Source of the DNA: JANNUT01 sp046331425
GTDB lineage: Bacteria; Acidobacteriota; Polarisedimenticolia; J045
Assembly: GCA_046331425.1 (NCBI GenBank)
Contig: JAXLQU010000001.1
Coordinates: 248,001 to 312,000, forward strand
Direction of reading: 5' to 3'
Length of the DNA: 64,000 nt
Numbering within the stretch: position 1 is the stretch's first letter; each line of letters opens with the position of its first letter. The translations under genes were made by a program, and so were the position numbers. Positions 28,617 to 38,510 of this stretch are shown here, in pieces. Under the pieces are notes generated by a model. It was given only the letters and a program-made list of their open reading frames with translations. It did not search any database and was not told the origin of the DNA.

Positions 28617-29974
28617 TCCAAGCGGCGTCGCTGGCAGCATGGTTTCGTCGCCGGTGCGTGGAGCCGGTCGACGTCTGGCGCAGCGGCAGCCCGCGATTGC
28701 GCTACGAGAAGTCGCTCGAAAGGTCACAGTGGCTCCCCGCGTCTGAGCTGCTGTCACGGCAGTGGAACTCGCTGAGTCGGCATCTACAGGCAGTCGCCAC
28801 GGTGAACTCGTTTCACCGTGACCGCTTCGCAACAAGTGGGTTCGACCCCTCTCGCCCGTTCACGCTCCAGCAGTTTTCGACGCTCCCGATTCTGACCAAG
28901 GCCGAGATTCGTGCCGCGGGCACAGGTTTGCTCTCTACCGGATACGAGACCTCGAACCTGATGCAGTTCAAGACCGGCGGTTCGACCGGTAAACCGCTTC
29001 AGATCTGGATGACCGAGGAGTTGAGTGAGCGTCGCAACGCGTTGGCGCGACGCCATGATCGCTGGACCGGCTGGCGACCGGGTGAGCCGATCGGCGCCTT
29101 GTGGGGGAATCCCGTCAGTCCCGACTGGAAGACCCGGGCTCGCCGGCTGCTGATACAGCCGCTGGTCGTACTCGATACGATGGATGTTCAGCAAGCGTCC
29201 GCGCGCGCCTTTGCACAGCGCTGGCGCCGCGTGCGGCCGACGCTGCTCTTCGGCCATGCGCACTCGCTGTTCGTGCTGGCACAGCTTGCAGAGTCCTGGC
29301 CCGATAACCCGATCCGACCGAAAGCGGTGCTGTCGACCTCGATGATGCTGCTCGCGCACGAGCGGGCGGTCATCGAGCGCGTGTTTCGTGCTCCGGTATT
29401 CGATCGATACGGTTGCGAGGAAGTCAGCTTGATCGGATCGGAGTGCGAGCAACACCGTGGCATGCACCTGAACATCGAGCACCTCTTGATCGAGTTCCTG
29501 GATGACTCCAACCGGCCCGTGGCGCCTGGAGAGACAGGCAACATCATCGTCACCGACCTGGAGAATCTGGCGATGCCGCTGATTCGATATCGCGTCGAAG
29601 ACCAGGGTGTGCCGAGCGAACGCGTCTGCCCCTGCGGCCGCGGTCTGCCGCTGATGGAAAAGGTCACCGGGCGCGTGGCCGATTTTCTGGTACGCAGCGA
29701 TGGTTCGAGAGTCGCCGGGATCTCCTTGATCGAGAACACTCTCACCAAGATTCCAGGGATCGAGCAACTGCAGATCGTCCAAGATAGCCGTCAGTTGCTA
29801 CGGCTTCGGGTCGTCGCTGGCGATCGGTTTGGTACATTGTCGGCCGCGGAACTAGTTTCTTATTTCCAAGCCCTGATGGGAGACCAGGTAACAGTGCAAC
29901 TCGAGCGAGTCGCATCGATACCGCCTGAGCCCAACGGGAAGTACCGGTTCTGCATCAGTCGCGTCACGGACTGA
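28613..29974 (+). CDS. CapK-like adenylate-forming enzyme (phenylacetate-CoA ligase family), copy 1
   Basis: The product is 453 residues of the AMP-binding superfamily. The phosphate-binding loop is FKTGGSTGKPLQIW (about 122-135). Further motifs are DRYGCEEVSLIGSEC, the hinge MPLIRYRVEDQG, and the CPCGRGLPLMEKVTGRVADFL-type ending of CapK proteins. The family activates a carboxylate as an acyl-AMP. Such genes recur in capsule and EPS loci, where they are thought to add acyl or amino-acyl decorations, but the acceptor is unproven. It flanks a glycosyltransferase gene together with a second CapK-like gene. ATG 28613 overlaps the previous stop. Confidence 0.85.
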   Translation: MIQAASLAAWFRRRCVEPVDVWRSGSPRLRYEKSLERSQWLPASELLSRQWNSLSRHLQAVATVNSFHRDRFATSGFDPSRPFTLQQFSTLPILTKAEIRAAGTGLLSTGYETSNLMQFKTGGSTGKPLQIWMTEELSERRNALARRHDRWTGWRPGEPIGALWGNPVSPDWKTRARRLLIQPLVVLDTMDVQQASARAFAQRWRRVRPTLLFGHAHSLFVLAQLAESWPDNPIRPKAVLSTSMMLLAHERAVIERVFRAPVFDRYGCEEVSLIGSECEQHRGMHLNIEHLLIEFLDDSNRPVAPGETGNIIVTDLENLAMPLIRYRVEDQGVPSERVCPCGRGLPLMEKVTGRVADFLVRSDGSRVAGISLIENTLTKIPGIEQLQIVQDSRQLLRLRVVAGDRFGTLSAAELVSYFQALMGDQVTVQLERVASIPPEPNGKYRFCISRVTD

Positions 29975-30000
29975 GGCCGGCAAGGAGCCTTGAGACGGAA

Positions 30001-30996
30001 ATGACCGACTCCGTATGGTTGACCTGGAAGGACCATCGCCGATCGCAGAATATCGCCTCCGCCTTCGACGCGGAATACGTCGTACTCGAGAGCCGATCGG
30101 CGTACTTGTGGCGCGTCCTGGTGCTGAGCCTGCGCACCACCTGGTTTCTGCTGAAGCGTCGCCCCCGGGTGGTTTACGTTCAGAATCCCTCGCAAGCGCT
30201 GGCGAGCCTATGCTGTTGGCTCAAACCGTGGTTGCGGTTCTTCCTGGTGGTCGATCGCCATTCCAACTTCAAGCTCGAGTCGTTGCATTCCTGGAATCCA
30301 AAATTGATGCTCTTTCACTGGCTGAGTCGGCAGAGCGTGCGTCTTTCCGATCTGACGATCGTCACGAATCAGCCGCTCAGTCAGATGGTCGACGAGTGGG
30401 GAGGGAGAGGGGCCGTGCTTCCGGACCGGCTGCCGCAGATGCCGCGCACGACCGTTTGGCAACAGCAGCCCAGCCAACCGAACGTCGCCGTGTTCGTCGC
30501 TAACTTCGACGATGAGGAACCGTGGGACGCCCTCTTCGACGCGATGCGGCGGCATACGACTCAATGGCACCTGTACGTGACCGGCAACTACAAGCGCGCT
30601 GGATTCGAACCGCCGCCTGACCTCGTCAATGTTACCTTTACCGGCTTTCTTTCCGATGCTGACTACATCGCTGTGTTGGACCGCAGCGATCTGGTGATTG
30701 TGTTGACAGACGACGAGAACCTCCTGAACTGCGGCTCCTATGAAGCGGTACAACTGGGCAAACCGATGGTGCTTACTGGCACGCGCGCGATTCGCGAGTA
30801 CTTTCACCTCGGCGCGATCTACGTCGACAACAGCGCTGACCAACTCTCTGCGGCACTCGATGCCTTCTGCCAACGCCAAGAATCGCTTCGCCAAGAGGTG
30901 ACGGCGTTGAAAGTCGAACTCGAGCGCAGTTGGCCGCATCAACTCCAGCAGGTACGCCGCGCGATTCCGACAACAGGACTCGCATCACAGCCATGA
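30001..30996 (+). CDS. Glycosyltransferase, GT-B type
   Basis: The product is 331 residues. N-terminal features are VWLTWKDHRRSQNIASAF and PRVVYVQNPSQALASL. Donor-side features are VTFTGFLSDADYIAVLDRSD, then NCGSYEAVQLGKPMVLTGT. This layout fits GT4-like or beta-1,4-mannosyltransferase-type GT-B enzymes. It sits between two CapK-like genes and overlaps the second by 4 bases. The donor sugar is unknown. Confidence 0.8.
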   Translation: MTDSVWLTWKDHRRSQNIASAFDAEYVVLESRSAYLWRVLVLSLRTTWFLLKRRPRVVYVQNPSQALASLCCWLKPWLRFFLVVDRHSNFKLESLHSWNPKLMLFHWLSRQSVRLSDLTIVTNQPLSQMVDEWGGRGAVLPDRLPQMPRTTVWQQQPSQPNVAVFVANFDDEEPWDALFDAMRRHTTQWHLYVTGNYKRAGFEPPPDLVNVTFTGFLSDADYIAVLDRSDLVIVLTDDENLLNCGSYEAVQLGKPMVLTGTRAIREYFHLGAIYVDNSADQLSAALDAFCQRQESLRQEVTALKVELERSWPHQLQQVRRAIPTTGLASQP

Positions 30997-32432
30997 CTCC
31001 ACCCAACACGGCGGTACCGGGGCATCGCAACTGGCAGGCCAGGCTGTGGGGAGCCAGCGTGATGCCGCTCACTTACTGGCTGCGTGGCGAGCCGGTGCTT
31101 CAACGTGCTCGCGAACTCGAGCGAACCCAGTGGCTGGCGCCAGAAGAGCTTCAAGCGCTGCAGACCGAGGCGTTGCGCGCGCTGTTGCGCGAGAGTCAAC
31201 AGTCGCACCCTTTTTATCGCGAGCGGCTGTCCAAACTCAACCTCGAGTTCGGTGCCAAAGACCTCCCCGAAGTGTTGTCGCAGATCCCCATTCTCGAGCG
31301 GGGTCAAGCGCAGCAGATGCTGTCGATGGTCCCCGCCAGTTGGCGACGTGCCTTGCGCTCGACCGGACGCTACACCGCGGGGACAACTGGCGTTCCGCTC
31401 GTGCTGTTGGTCGACGCCAACGCCAACGCTCGCACGCTGGCGGCACGGCTGCGCTCGATGTCATGGTTCGGAATCGAGCGAGGCGACCGCGAGGGTCGGC
31501 TCTGGGGTCGTTCCGCCGATCGCACCGGGAGATTCAACGCGGCACTCAAGGACTTCGCGCTGAATCGGATGCGAATCACCCCTCGCGACCTCGAGCCCGA
31601 CCATCTGGAGCAAACGCTGACCGACTTCCAGCGTCGCCGCCCTGCGTATCTCTACGGTTACACCTCGATGATCGTGCGGCTGGCCGCGGCGCTCGCCGAT
31701 CGAGGGATTGCCGGTGCGGTGCCGCTGAAGGCGGCAATCGCCACCGCCGAAGAGTGCAAGCCGCGCGACGCCGAGTGGCTGGCCAAGACGCTGAACTGCC
31801 CGGTTGCGATCGAGTTCGGATGCAGCGAGGTCGACATCATCGCGCACAGTTGCCCGGCCGGTGGAATGCACTTGTTGAGCGACAACCTACTGTTCGAGGT
31901 GCTGCCATCGGATAACACGATGCCTGATGGCGCCGGCCCTCTGATCGTTACCGACCTGCACAATCGGATGTCGCCCTTGATTCGATACCGCCTCGGCGAC
32001 GCCGTCGCGCTCGATGCGAAAGCGTGCGTCTGTGGTCGCGGCCTGCCGCTCGTCAAGCGATTCATCGGACGCAGCGAGAAACAATGGGTACATCGCCCCG
32101 ATGGCCGGCGTGTGCATTCGTACATCTTCGACTACTTCATCGACCACATCGTGAATGCGGGCATCGAGGTGCGACAAGCGCGGGTGGCGCAGTTGGCGCT
32201 TGATCGCCTCTGTGTCGATGCGATGGTGGGTGGTGACCTCGAGCTGGCACGCGAAGCGTTCGAGCGCGCCGTCGAGCGAGAGCTGGTTCCACACCTGGGG
32301 CCGGCAATCAAGGTAGAGATCAGCCTGAATCAGCGAATCGTTCCGATCCCGGGCCACAAGGCGGAGTTCTTCGTCGCCTTGGACCACGCCGACACGCTGC
32401 TCTCGCCACCAGACCCGGCGGACCCGGCATGA
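30993..32432 (+). CDS. CapK-like adenylate-forming enzyme (phenylacetate-CoA ligase family), copy 2
   Basis: The product is 479 residues. It has the N-terminal LRESQQSHPFYRERLSKL, a P-loop-like RYTAGTTGVPLVLLV, IEFGCSEVDIIAHSC, SPLIRYRLGDAV, and CVCGRGLPLVKRFIGRSEK. It is clearly related to copy 1 but well diverged, so the two probably use different substrates or act in sequence. It lies in a tightly overlapping run (glycosyltransferase, CapK, O-antigen ligase). Neither copy has a carrier-protein gene beside it. Confidence 0.85.
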   Translation: MTPPNTAVPGHRNWQARLWGASVMPLTYWLRGEPVLQRARELERTQWLAPEELQALQTEALRALLRESQQSHPFYRERLSKLNLEFGAKDLPEVLSQIPILERGQAQQMLSMVPASWRRALRSTGRYTAGTTGVPLVLLVDANANARTLAARLRSMSWFGIERGDREGRLWGRSADRTGRFNAALKDFALNRMRITPRDLEPDHLEQTLTDFQRRRPAYLYGYTSMIVRLAAALADRGIAGAVPLKAAIATAEECKPRDAEWLAKTLNCPVAIEFGCSEVDIIAHSCPAGGMHLLSDNLLFEVLPSDNTMPDGAGPLIVTDLHNRMSPLIRYRLGDAVALDAKACVCGRGLPLVKRFIGRSEKQWVHRPDGRRVHSYIFDYFIDHIVNAGIEVRQARVAQLALDRLCVDAMVGGDLELAREAFERAVERELVPHLGPAIKVEISLNQRIVPIPGHKAEFFVALDHADTLLSPPDPADPA

Positions 32433-33817
32433 TGTCGTCCACGCTCGCGCGACCGCGCCCTCATCCCGCAATGGTCGCGGCGCCAGAGCCGGGGCTGTTC
32501 TGGTTGCTGCTGTTTTGCAGTTGGGTGGTCGCCTGGTATTTGCAGGTCGGCTACCGCATCGAATGGCTGGGCGATATTCGCTTCGAGCTGGTCACCGCGA
32601 TCCTGCTTTCAGCGGCCGCTCTGGCTCAAGGGGCGCGCTGGGGACAGCCGACGATGATCATGACGTACGTGTTCCTGGCGATCATCTTGGTTCAGCTCCC
32701 GTTTTCATTCGATCCGGTCGTCTCGTGGGACCGATTTCTCGATCGGGTCGCGAAGTTCGCCTGTTTCGCGCTGATGATCCCGGCATTCTGCAAGGGGCGG
32801 CGCAGCTTGTCGTTCTTCATCGGCGCCTATCTGCTCGCCTTCTTGCGGATGGGGTATGAGGCGCTGATCGGCAATGTCACTGGGAGTTTGATCTGGGAAA
32901 ACCAGGGCGTGATGCGATTGCATGGTTCGACACCGATCTACGCCCATCCGAACTCGCTCGCGGGGACGATGCTCGGAACGCTGCCGTTCGTTATCTATCT
33001 CTGGTCGGTATCGAAGACGTGGGTGCGGGTAGTCCTGGCTGTCCAAGTGGTGTTCGTCGTCAACGCACTGCTCTTCTCCGGCTCGCGCACCGGGTATGTC
33101 GGCTTCGTGGCGCTGGTTGTGTATGTGGTTTGGAATTCGCGGCACCGGGTGCGAACGGCGCTGATCACAGCGGTGGTTGCGCTTTGCCTCTTCCCGCTCA
33201 TCCCACACGATTACGTGGAACGATTCGGTTCGATCTTCACAGGCAAGGACAAGGAGGGGGAGTCGACCGACACCCGCAAGGTGATCCTGCAAGACGCCTG
33301 GGCCACATTCCAAAAGTACCCGCTCGGAATCGGTGTTGCCGCATTTCCAGCGGTCCGTACACACCTGTTCGGGCGCGTGCAAGACACGCACAATCTTTAC
33401 TTGGAAGTCGGAACCAACTTGGGTGTACAGGGGCTCATTGTCTTCGGGCTCTGGGTCGGGACGATGTGGTTGGCACTCTCCCGCACCAAGCGCTTCGGGC
33501 GGGAACTGTTAGCCAAGATCGGAGCGCGTCTGAAGCTGCTCGATGGCGACGCACCGGCCCGAGAGACCCTGGTGCGTCTCCAGGGGGATGTCTCGCTGTA
33601 CGTTGCCGTGGCTCAGGCCACGCTGGCGTTTCTGTTCGTCAGGCTGGTCTTGGGACTTTTTGGGCACGATCTATATGAGGTGTACTGGTGGTTCGCGGTC
33701 GGCCTCGCGACATCGCTCTTGACGCTGATGGAAATTAGCCGTGCGGCGTATCAGCATCTGGCGCCCGCCGAGGCTGTCGAGGTGGGAACCAAGTTGGTTG
33801 GAAAAGGAAAGCGATGA
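32429..33817 (+). CDS. O-antigen ligase / polymerase family membrane protein (Wzy/WaaL-like)
   Basis: The product is 462 residues with about 11 hydrophobic helices. A large loop contains GSIFTGKDKEGESTDTRKVI, and further motifs are the family-typical ALLFSGSRTGYVGF and QDTHNLYLEVGTNLGVQGL. It either polymerises repeat units or ligates polymer to an acceptor. In this locus it is the only candidate polymerase, so Wzy is the more likely role. It overlaps its neighbours on both sides by 4 bases. Confidence 0.88.
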   Translation: MMSSTLARPRPHPAMVAAPEPGLFWLLLFCSWVVAWYLQVGYRIEWLGDIRFELVTAILLSAAALAQGARWGQPTMIMTYVFLAIILVQLPFSFDPVVSWDRFLDRVAKFACFALMIPAFCKGRRSLSFFIGAYLLAFLRMGYEALIGNVTGSLIWENQGVMRLHGSTPIYAHPNSLAGTMLGTLPFVIYLWSVSKTWVRVVLAVQVVFVVNALLFSGSRTGYVGFVALVVYVVWNSRHRVRTALITAVVALCLFPLIPHDYVERFGSIFTGKDKEGESTDTRKVILQDAWATFQKYPLGIGVAAFPAVRTHLFGRVQDTHNLYLEVGTNLGVQGLIVFGLWVGTMWLALSRTKRFGRELLAKIGARLKLLDGDAPARETLVRLQGDVSLYVAVAQATLAFLFVRLVLGLFGHDLYEVYWWFAVGLATSLLTLMEISRAAYQHLAPAEAVEVGTKLVGKGKR

Positions 33818-34608
33818 GCGAGAAGCGGCAAGGTTCTACCATCGAAACCGATCGCGAGGCGCGCGAGGAAGCGTGGCACGATCGCCACTTCGAGGGCGGC
33901 AAGATGCCGCGCCATTACGACTTCAACCCCACGTCGCTGGTCTACAGCCGCCTGCTGGAAGTAGCCGGAGATCTTTCCGGGCGAACGCTCTTGGAATACG
34001 GGTGCGGTGCCGGATGGTCGACCGCTGAACTTCGCTCGCGGGGCGCATTGGTGACCGCCTTCGACATCTCCTCGTCGGCGCTCAACGAGACCGAAGAATT
34101 TCTTCGGCGACGCGACATGCTCAGCGGCGTGCGGTTGCTCAAGATGTCTGCCGAGAACCTCGAACTGCCCGATGCGAGTTTCGACGTGGCGTTTGGCAAT
34201 GCGATCTTGCACCACCTCAATCTCGAACGCGCGCTGCCCGAGATGGCGCGTGTGCTCAAGCCTGGAGGTGTCGCGATCTTTGCAGAGCCACTCGGTACCA
34301 ATCCAGCGATCAATCTCTATCGCCGCGCGACGCCGCAGTTCCGCACGCCGGACGAAGAGCCGCTGGACCTGAAGAAATTCGAACGCGCCGTATCGCCCTG
34401 GTTCATTCTGCGTCACGAGGAGTTCTTCTTGACGGCACTGGCCATCTTCCCGCTTGTGCATCTGCCCGGCATGGGTGGCGTGTTTCGCTTCTTGCTGCCG
34501 AAGTTCGTGAGTTTGGATCGCGCGATCATGTCGGTGTTTCCAAGTCTGGGGCATTGGGCTTGGTACAGCGTGCTCGTGATGCAGCGCCGCGATGCGGGCG
34601 GCACCTGA
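33814..34608 (+). CDS. Class I SAM-dependent methyltransferase
   Basis: The product is 264 residues. It has an SAM-binding LLEYGCGAGWSTAEL (motif I), VTAFDISSSAL, FDVAFGNAILHHL and the post-motif VLKPGGVAIFAEP. It is a Methyltransf_11/25-type enzyme, with a hydrophobic C-terminal segment that may contact membrane. It probably O-methylates a sugar of the repeat unit or a lipid-linked intermediate. It overlaps the O-antigen ligase gene by 4 bases. Confidence 0.88.
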   Translation: MSEKRQGSTIETDREAREEAWHDRHFEGGKMPRHYDFNPTSLVYSRLLEVAGDLSGRTLLEYGCGAGWSTAELRSRGALVTAFDISSSALNETEEFLRRRDMLSGVRLLKMSAENLELPDASFDVAFGNAILHHLNLERALPEMARVLKPGGVAIFAEPLGTNPAINLYRRATPQFRTPDEEPLDLKKFERAVSPWFILRHEEFFLTALAIFPLVHLPGMGGVFRFLLPKFVSLDRAIMSVFPSLGHWAWYSVLVMQRRDAGGT

Positions 34609-34786
34609 TGGCTGATCGGATCGCTTTGGAACAGGGAACAACGGCGGTACCCAGGGCGGCATGTATATTGCTGCAGCTACTCCGCGTCGCGCGCTTCATC
34701 GGCAATGGCGTGCGGCGATACCGGTTCCAGCACGCTTTGAATCGTTGCCCGACGATTCCAGCGTGAATAGAGCGGGTGAGGGACCA

Positions 34787-35916
34787 ATGACGCGACTGTT
34801 CAGCTGCTTACGGTATTGTGCCCTGCTGCTGCCAGCGACGGCATCGATGGCTATTGCCGCGCCCGCTGTGACCGGTTCGAGTGGAACGCCGACTCATGGG
34901 TCTCAACTGACGGTCTCTGGATCCGGTTTTGGGACCAAGAGCCCGGTGACGCCGCTGAAGTGGGACAACTTCGAGGCGGGAACCGCTGGGGCGATCGTAG
35001 GCAACGGTTGGTACACCTGGACCAACCTGACCGGCCACGAACCGCGCTATTCAACCGCGAAACCGCGAGCGGGAACCAAAGGCACCAAGACAGCCTTTCA
35101 GGATTTCACCAACGGCGCCTACAACAGCACGCTGGGGCTCGTGAATCAAAACATCCGCAAGGTCTACCTATCGGGTTGGTACTTCATCACCAATGGTGGA
35201 AACGAAACGCGCAACTACAAGATGCTGGCGCTACGAACGGGTCCACCGGGTGATTGGAACTCTCCCAACATCCGAATGGACCAACATCCGAACGACCGTG
35301 GGGCAACGACGGCGAGATCTACACCGGTGAGGAAGCAACGCCAGTGTGCGGAGGTACCGGATCTGCCGACAATATTCCCGCGCGAGACTACTCGATTGGA
35401 CCGGGTCTCTACGCTGGCGCGTGGCATCGATTCGAAGTGTGGATCGACACGGACTCCGCGGGACCCAACGGCGTGTACACGGTGTGGCGAGACCTCAAGA
35501 CGTGGGCGTCGATCTCCGGGAAGATCCTCAACAAAGATTGCCCGTTTTCGAACCTCTATTTGTCGTCGTACTACACCAATGATGGTGTCGGTACTCCTGA
35601 ACCGTGGGCTCAGATTCACTGGGATGAGCTGTACATCGATTCAACACGCGCGCGCGTCGAGATCTGCGACACCGCCACCTGGGCCGCACGCACCCGTTGC
35701 GAGGTTCAACTCCCGACCGCTTGGAGTGGGACATCGGTGAGCTTCACCGTCAATCAGGGTGCGTTTGCCGATGGCTCCACCGGCTATGTCTACGTGGTCG
35801 AGTCGGGCGGCACCGTCAACGCCAACGGCCAGTCGATCGTGTTTACGGGTGGAGCCCCCAACTCCCCCCCCACCGACGTCAACGGACTCAAGCGGAGCGA
35901 CGTCTCTAGCTCGTAG
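34787..35916 (+). pseudogene. Secreted IPT/TIG-like, polysaccharide-lyase-like protein, frameshifted
   Basis: The start ATG 34787 opens a signal peptide (CALLLPATASMAIAAP) and a TIG-like strand segment (SGSGFGTKSPVTPLKWDNF). A beta-rich domain follows with WYTWTNLTGHEPRYS and KVYLSGWYFITNGGN. The frame breaks near 35299-35303. The continuation GEIYTGEEATPVCGG, RFEVWIDTDSAG and WDELYID lies in the next frame to 35916. One extra G in the GGGG run restores a 376-residue protein. The second part resembles jelly-roll polysaccharide lyase or lectin-like domains. It may bind or cut the polymer outside the cell. 34609-34786 upstream contains nothing else I can identify. Confidence 0.7.
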
Positions 35917-36185
35917 CGGGCGCCGGGTGGGAGCGCGGCCGGCCTGTCCGGTCGAAGGCCCAGAGCCCGTCCACCTGAGCGGCGAGTGGTCTTCACCCTA
36001 GCTGGAGACCGGCCTGCGAAACCGATCAGAACCGTCCCGGCGGCTTTCCCTGATCTCGGCCAGGAAGTATCTTCCACCCGGCATCAACGGGCGCCTGGGA
36101 TCGATTCGGGACAGAACGGACACTGCCGGACAGCTCGTGCTGCCGGCCGGTCACAGATCGATCGCGCTGCCGTTGCCGGAGAGAT

Positions 36186-37211
36186 ATGAAACTGTTGGTG
36201 ACAGGACATCAGGGGTACATCGGAGCCGTGGCGGTACCGCTCCTCCAAGCGGCCGGTCATGAGGTGGTGGGGCTCGATTCTGGGTTCTTCTCGGGCTGCA
36301 GTTTCGGCCGCTTCGACGACGGGGTCAGCGCGCTCGATTTGGATCTGCGCGATGTCCAAACCAAACACCTGCGCGGCATCGAGGCGGTGGTACACCTCGC
36401 AGCCCTCTCCAACGATCCGTTGAGTGATCTCAACCCGCGTTGCACCTACGACATCAACCACCACGCCTCGGTGAATCTCGCGCGCGCTGCAAAGGAAGCC
36501 GGTGTGTCTCGCTTCCTGTTCTCCTCCTCGTGCAGCAACTACGGTGCTGGGGGCGATGGATTTCTCGATGAGAACGCCGCGCTGAATCCGGTAACGCCGT
36601 ATGGTGAAAGCAAGGTGCTGGTCGAGGCCGACGTCACCAAGCTTGCCGACGATTCTTTTCATCCCACGTTCTTGCGCAACGCGACCGCATACGGCCTGTC
36701 GCCGATGCTGCGCGCCGATTTGGTCGTCAACAATCTCGTTGGATACGCACACACCACCGGCGAGGTGTTGATCAAGAGCGATGGCTCGCCCTGGCGGCCG
36801 CTGATTCATGTCGAAGATATCTGTCGAGGGTTCATTGCGGCGCTTGCGGCGCCCGTCGAAGCGATTCACAACAGAGTCTTCAACGTCGGACAGACCAAAG
36901 AGAACTATCGCATCCGTGACCTGGGCGACATCGTGCAAGAGGAAATGCCCGGCAGCAAAGTGATGTATGCCGAAGGGGCCAGCCCCGACAAGCGCAACTA
37001 CCGCGTCGACTGCAGCCGGATCGCGCAAGAGCTGCCTGACTTCCAACCGCGTTGGACGGTGCGTGACGGTGTCCGTCAACTGCGCGACGCCTACCGGCAG
37101 CACGGCCTGAAGAGCGAGGAGTTTCTTAGCTCGCGATATCTGCGAATTCGCCGCATCCGCGACCTGATGGAAGCTGGGCGATTGGACACCGAGTTGAGGT
37201 GGAAGCGATGA
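36186..37211 (+). CDS. NAD-dependent nucleotide-sugar epimerase/dehydratase (extended SDR)
   Basis: The product is 341 residues. The Rossmann motif is LLVTGHQGYIG, SSSCSNYG carries the active-site Ser region, and the catalytic pair is YGESK. RNATAYGLSPMLRADLVVN and PWRPLIHVEDI are typical of nucleotide-sugar SDRs. It belongs near CDP/dTDP-sugar epimerases used for deoxy- or branched sugars. It starts a second co-directional module (36186-44047) after a 269-base gap in which I see no gene. Its stop overlaps the next start. Confidence 0.9.
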   Translation: MKLLVTGHQGYIGAVAVPLLQAAGHEVVGLDSGFFSGCSFGRFDDGVSALDLDLRDVQTKHLRGIEAVVHLAALSNDPLSDLNPRCTYDINHHASVNLARAAKEAGVSRFLFSSSCSNYGAGGDGFLDENAALNPVTPYGESKVLVEADVTKLADDSFHPTFLRNATAYGLSPMLRADLVVNNLVGYAHTTGEVLIKSDGSPWRPLIHVEDICRGFIAALAAPVEAIHNRVFNVGQTKENYRIRDLGDIVQEEMPGSKVMYAEGASPDKRNYRVDCSRIAQELPDFQPRWTVRDGVRQLRDAYRQHGLKSEEFLSSRYLRIRRIRDLMEAGRLDTELRWKR

Positions 37212-38494
37212 CCAAGCCAGCCGAATCGAGTGCAGCGAGCGCCATCAACACGGAGATCGGAAGCCGGATTTGCCGAGCCTGCAGTGCTCCGCTGCAGCAC
37301 AGCGTGGTCGACCTTGGAATGCACCCGTTGTGCGAGAGCTTCTTGCCGCCCGAGAAGCTCAATCACATGGAGCCGTTTTTTCCGTTGCACGTCTTGGTCT
37401 GTGACCAGTGTTGGTTGGTGCAACTCGGACAGTACGTAAGCCCCGAGGAGATCTTCACCGAATACGCCTACTTCTCGTCGTATTCGGACTCATGGTTGGA
37501 TCACGCCAAGCGGTACTGCGACGCGATGAAAGACAGGCTGGCGTTGGGGCCCAAGAGTCTCGTGGTGGAGGTCGCCAGTAACGACGGCTACTTGCTGCAG
37601 TGGTTCGTCAAACTCGGAGTCCCGGTACTCGGAATCGAACCGGCCGCGAATGTGGCGAAGGTCGCGGTTCAGGAACGAAACGTCCCGACAATGGTCCGGT
37701 TCTTCGGTCGTGAACTGGCTCGCGAGTTGGTGTCGCAGGGAAAACAGGCCGATCTGATTGCCGGCAACAACGTGTTGGCACAAGTTCCCGATCTGAATGA
37801 CTTCGTTGCGGGGCTTGCGATCCTGCTCAAGCCGGGTGGCACCGTGACGATCGAGTATCCGCACCTCGCGAGGCTGTTCGCCGAAAACCAGTTCGACACC
37901 ATCTACCACGAGCATTTCTCGTACTTCTCGCTCTTGGCGACCGAGAAGATCTTCGCGGCGCACGGGTTGACGGTGGTCGATGTCGAGGAACTTCCCAGTC
38001 ATGGCGGCTCGTTGCGCGTGTTCGCTCAGCGCACCGACTCCAAGCCGAGTGCTCCGTCAGCGCGCGTGCTCGCGGTCCGCGAGGACGAGCGCAGGGGACA
38101 ACTCACCACGCTGGAAGGCTATCAACGATTCGCCGAGCAGGTGAAGGAGACCAAACGACGACTGCTCGAGTTTCTGATTGCTACCAAGCGCGCCGGAAAG
38201 ACGATCGCCGGCTATGGTGCTCCAGGCAAGGGGAACACGCTCTTGAACTATTGCGGCATTCGAACCGACTTCTTGGACTTTGTCGTCGACCGCAACCCGT
38301 ACAAGCACGGGCGCTTCACACCGGGTACCCACATTCCGATCTTCTCGCCCGAGAAACTGGCCGAGGCCAAGCCGGACTACATCCTGATCCTGCCGTGGAA
38401 CTTGAAGAAAGAAATTGCGCAGCAACTGAACTACACGCGCGAGTGGGGCGCCAAACTGGTGGTGCCGATCCCGACCGTGACCGTGCTGGATTGA
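37208..38494 (+). CDS. NDP-hexose C-methyltransferase-like enzyme with N-terminal zinc domain
   Basis: The product is 428 residues with three parts. There is a Cys-rich N-terminal domain (CRACSAP, then CDQCWLVQL) matching the zinc-binding Methyltransf_13 module. A SAM-binding core has VVEVASNDGYLLQWF and GIEPAANVA. The C-terminal Methyltransf_14-like domain has GYGAPGKGNTLLNYCGI. This arrangement is that of TylC3/RfbT-like enzymes that add a methyl branch to keto-sugars, with the ANDG-type motif preserved. Start ATG 37208 overlaps the epimerase stop. It suggests that the polymer carries a C-methylated sugar. Confidence 0.9.
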   Translation: MTKPAESSAASAINTEIGSRICRACSAPLQHSVVDLGMHPLCESFLPPEKLNHMEPFFPLHVLVCDQCWLVQLGQYVSPEEIFTEYAYFSSYSDSWLDHAKRYCDAMKDRLALGPKSLVVEVASNDGYLLQWFVKLGVPVLGIEPAANVAKVAVQERNVPTMVRFFGRELARELVSQGKQADLIAGNNVLAQVPDLNDFVAGLAILLKPGGTVTIEYPHLARLFAENQFDTIYHEHFSYFSLLATEKIFAAHGLTVVDVEELPSHGGSLRVFAQRTDSKPSAPSARVLAVREDERRGQLTTLEGYQRFAEQVKETKRRLLEFLIATKRAGKTIAGYGAPGKGNTLLNYCGIRTDFLDFVVDRNPYKHGRFTPGTHIPIFSPEKLAEAKPDYILILPWNLKKEIAQQLNYTREWGAKLVVPIPTVTVLD

Positions 38495-38510
38495 CGAGCC
38501 GGAGGCAACG

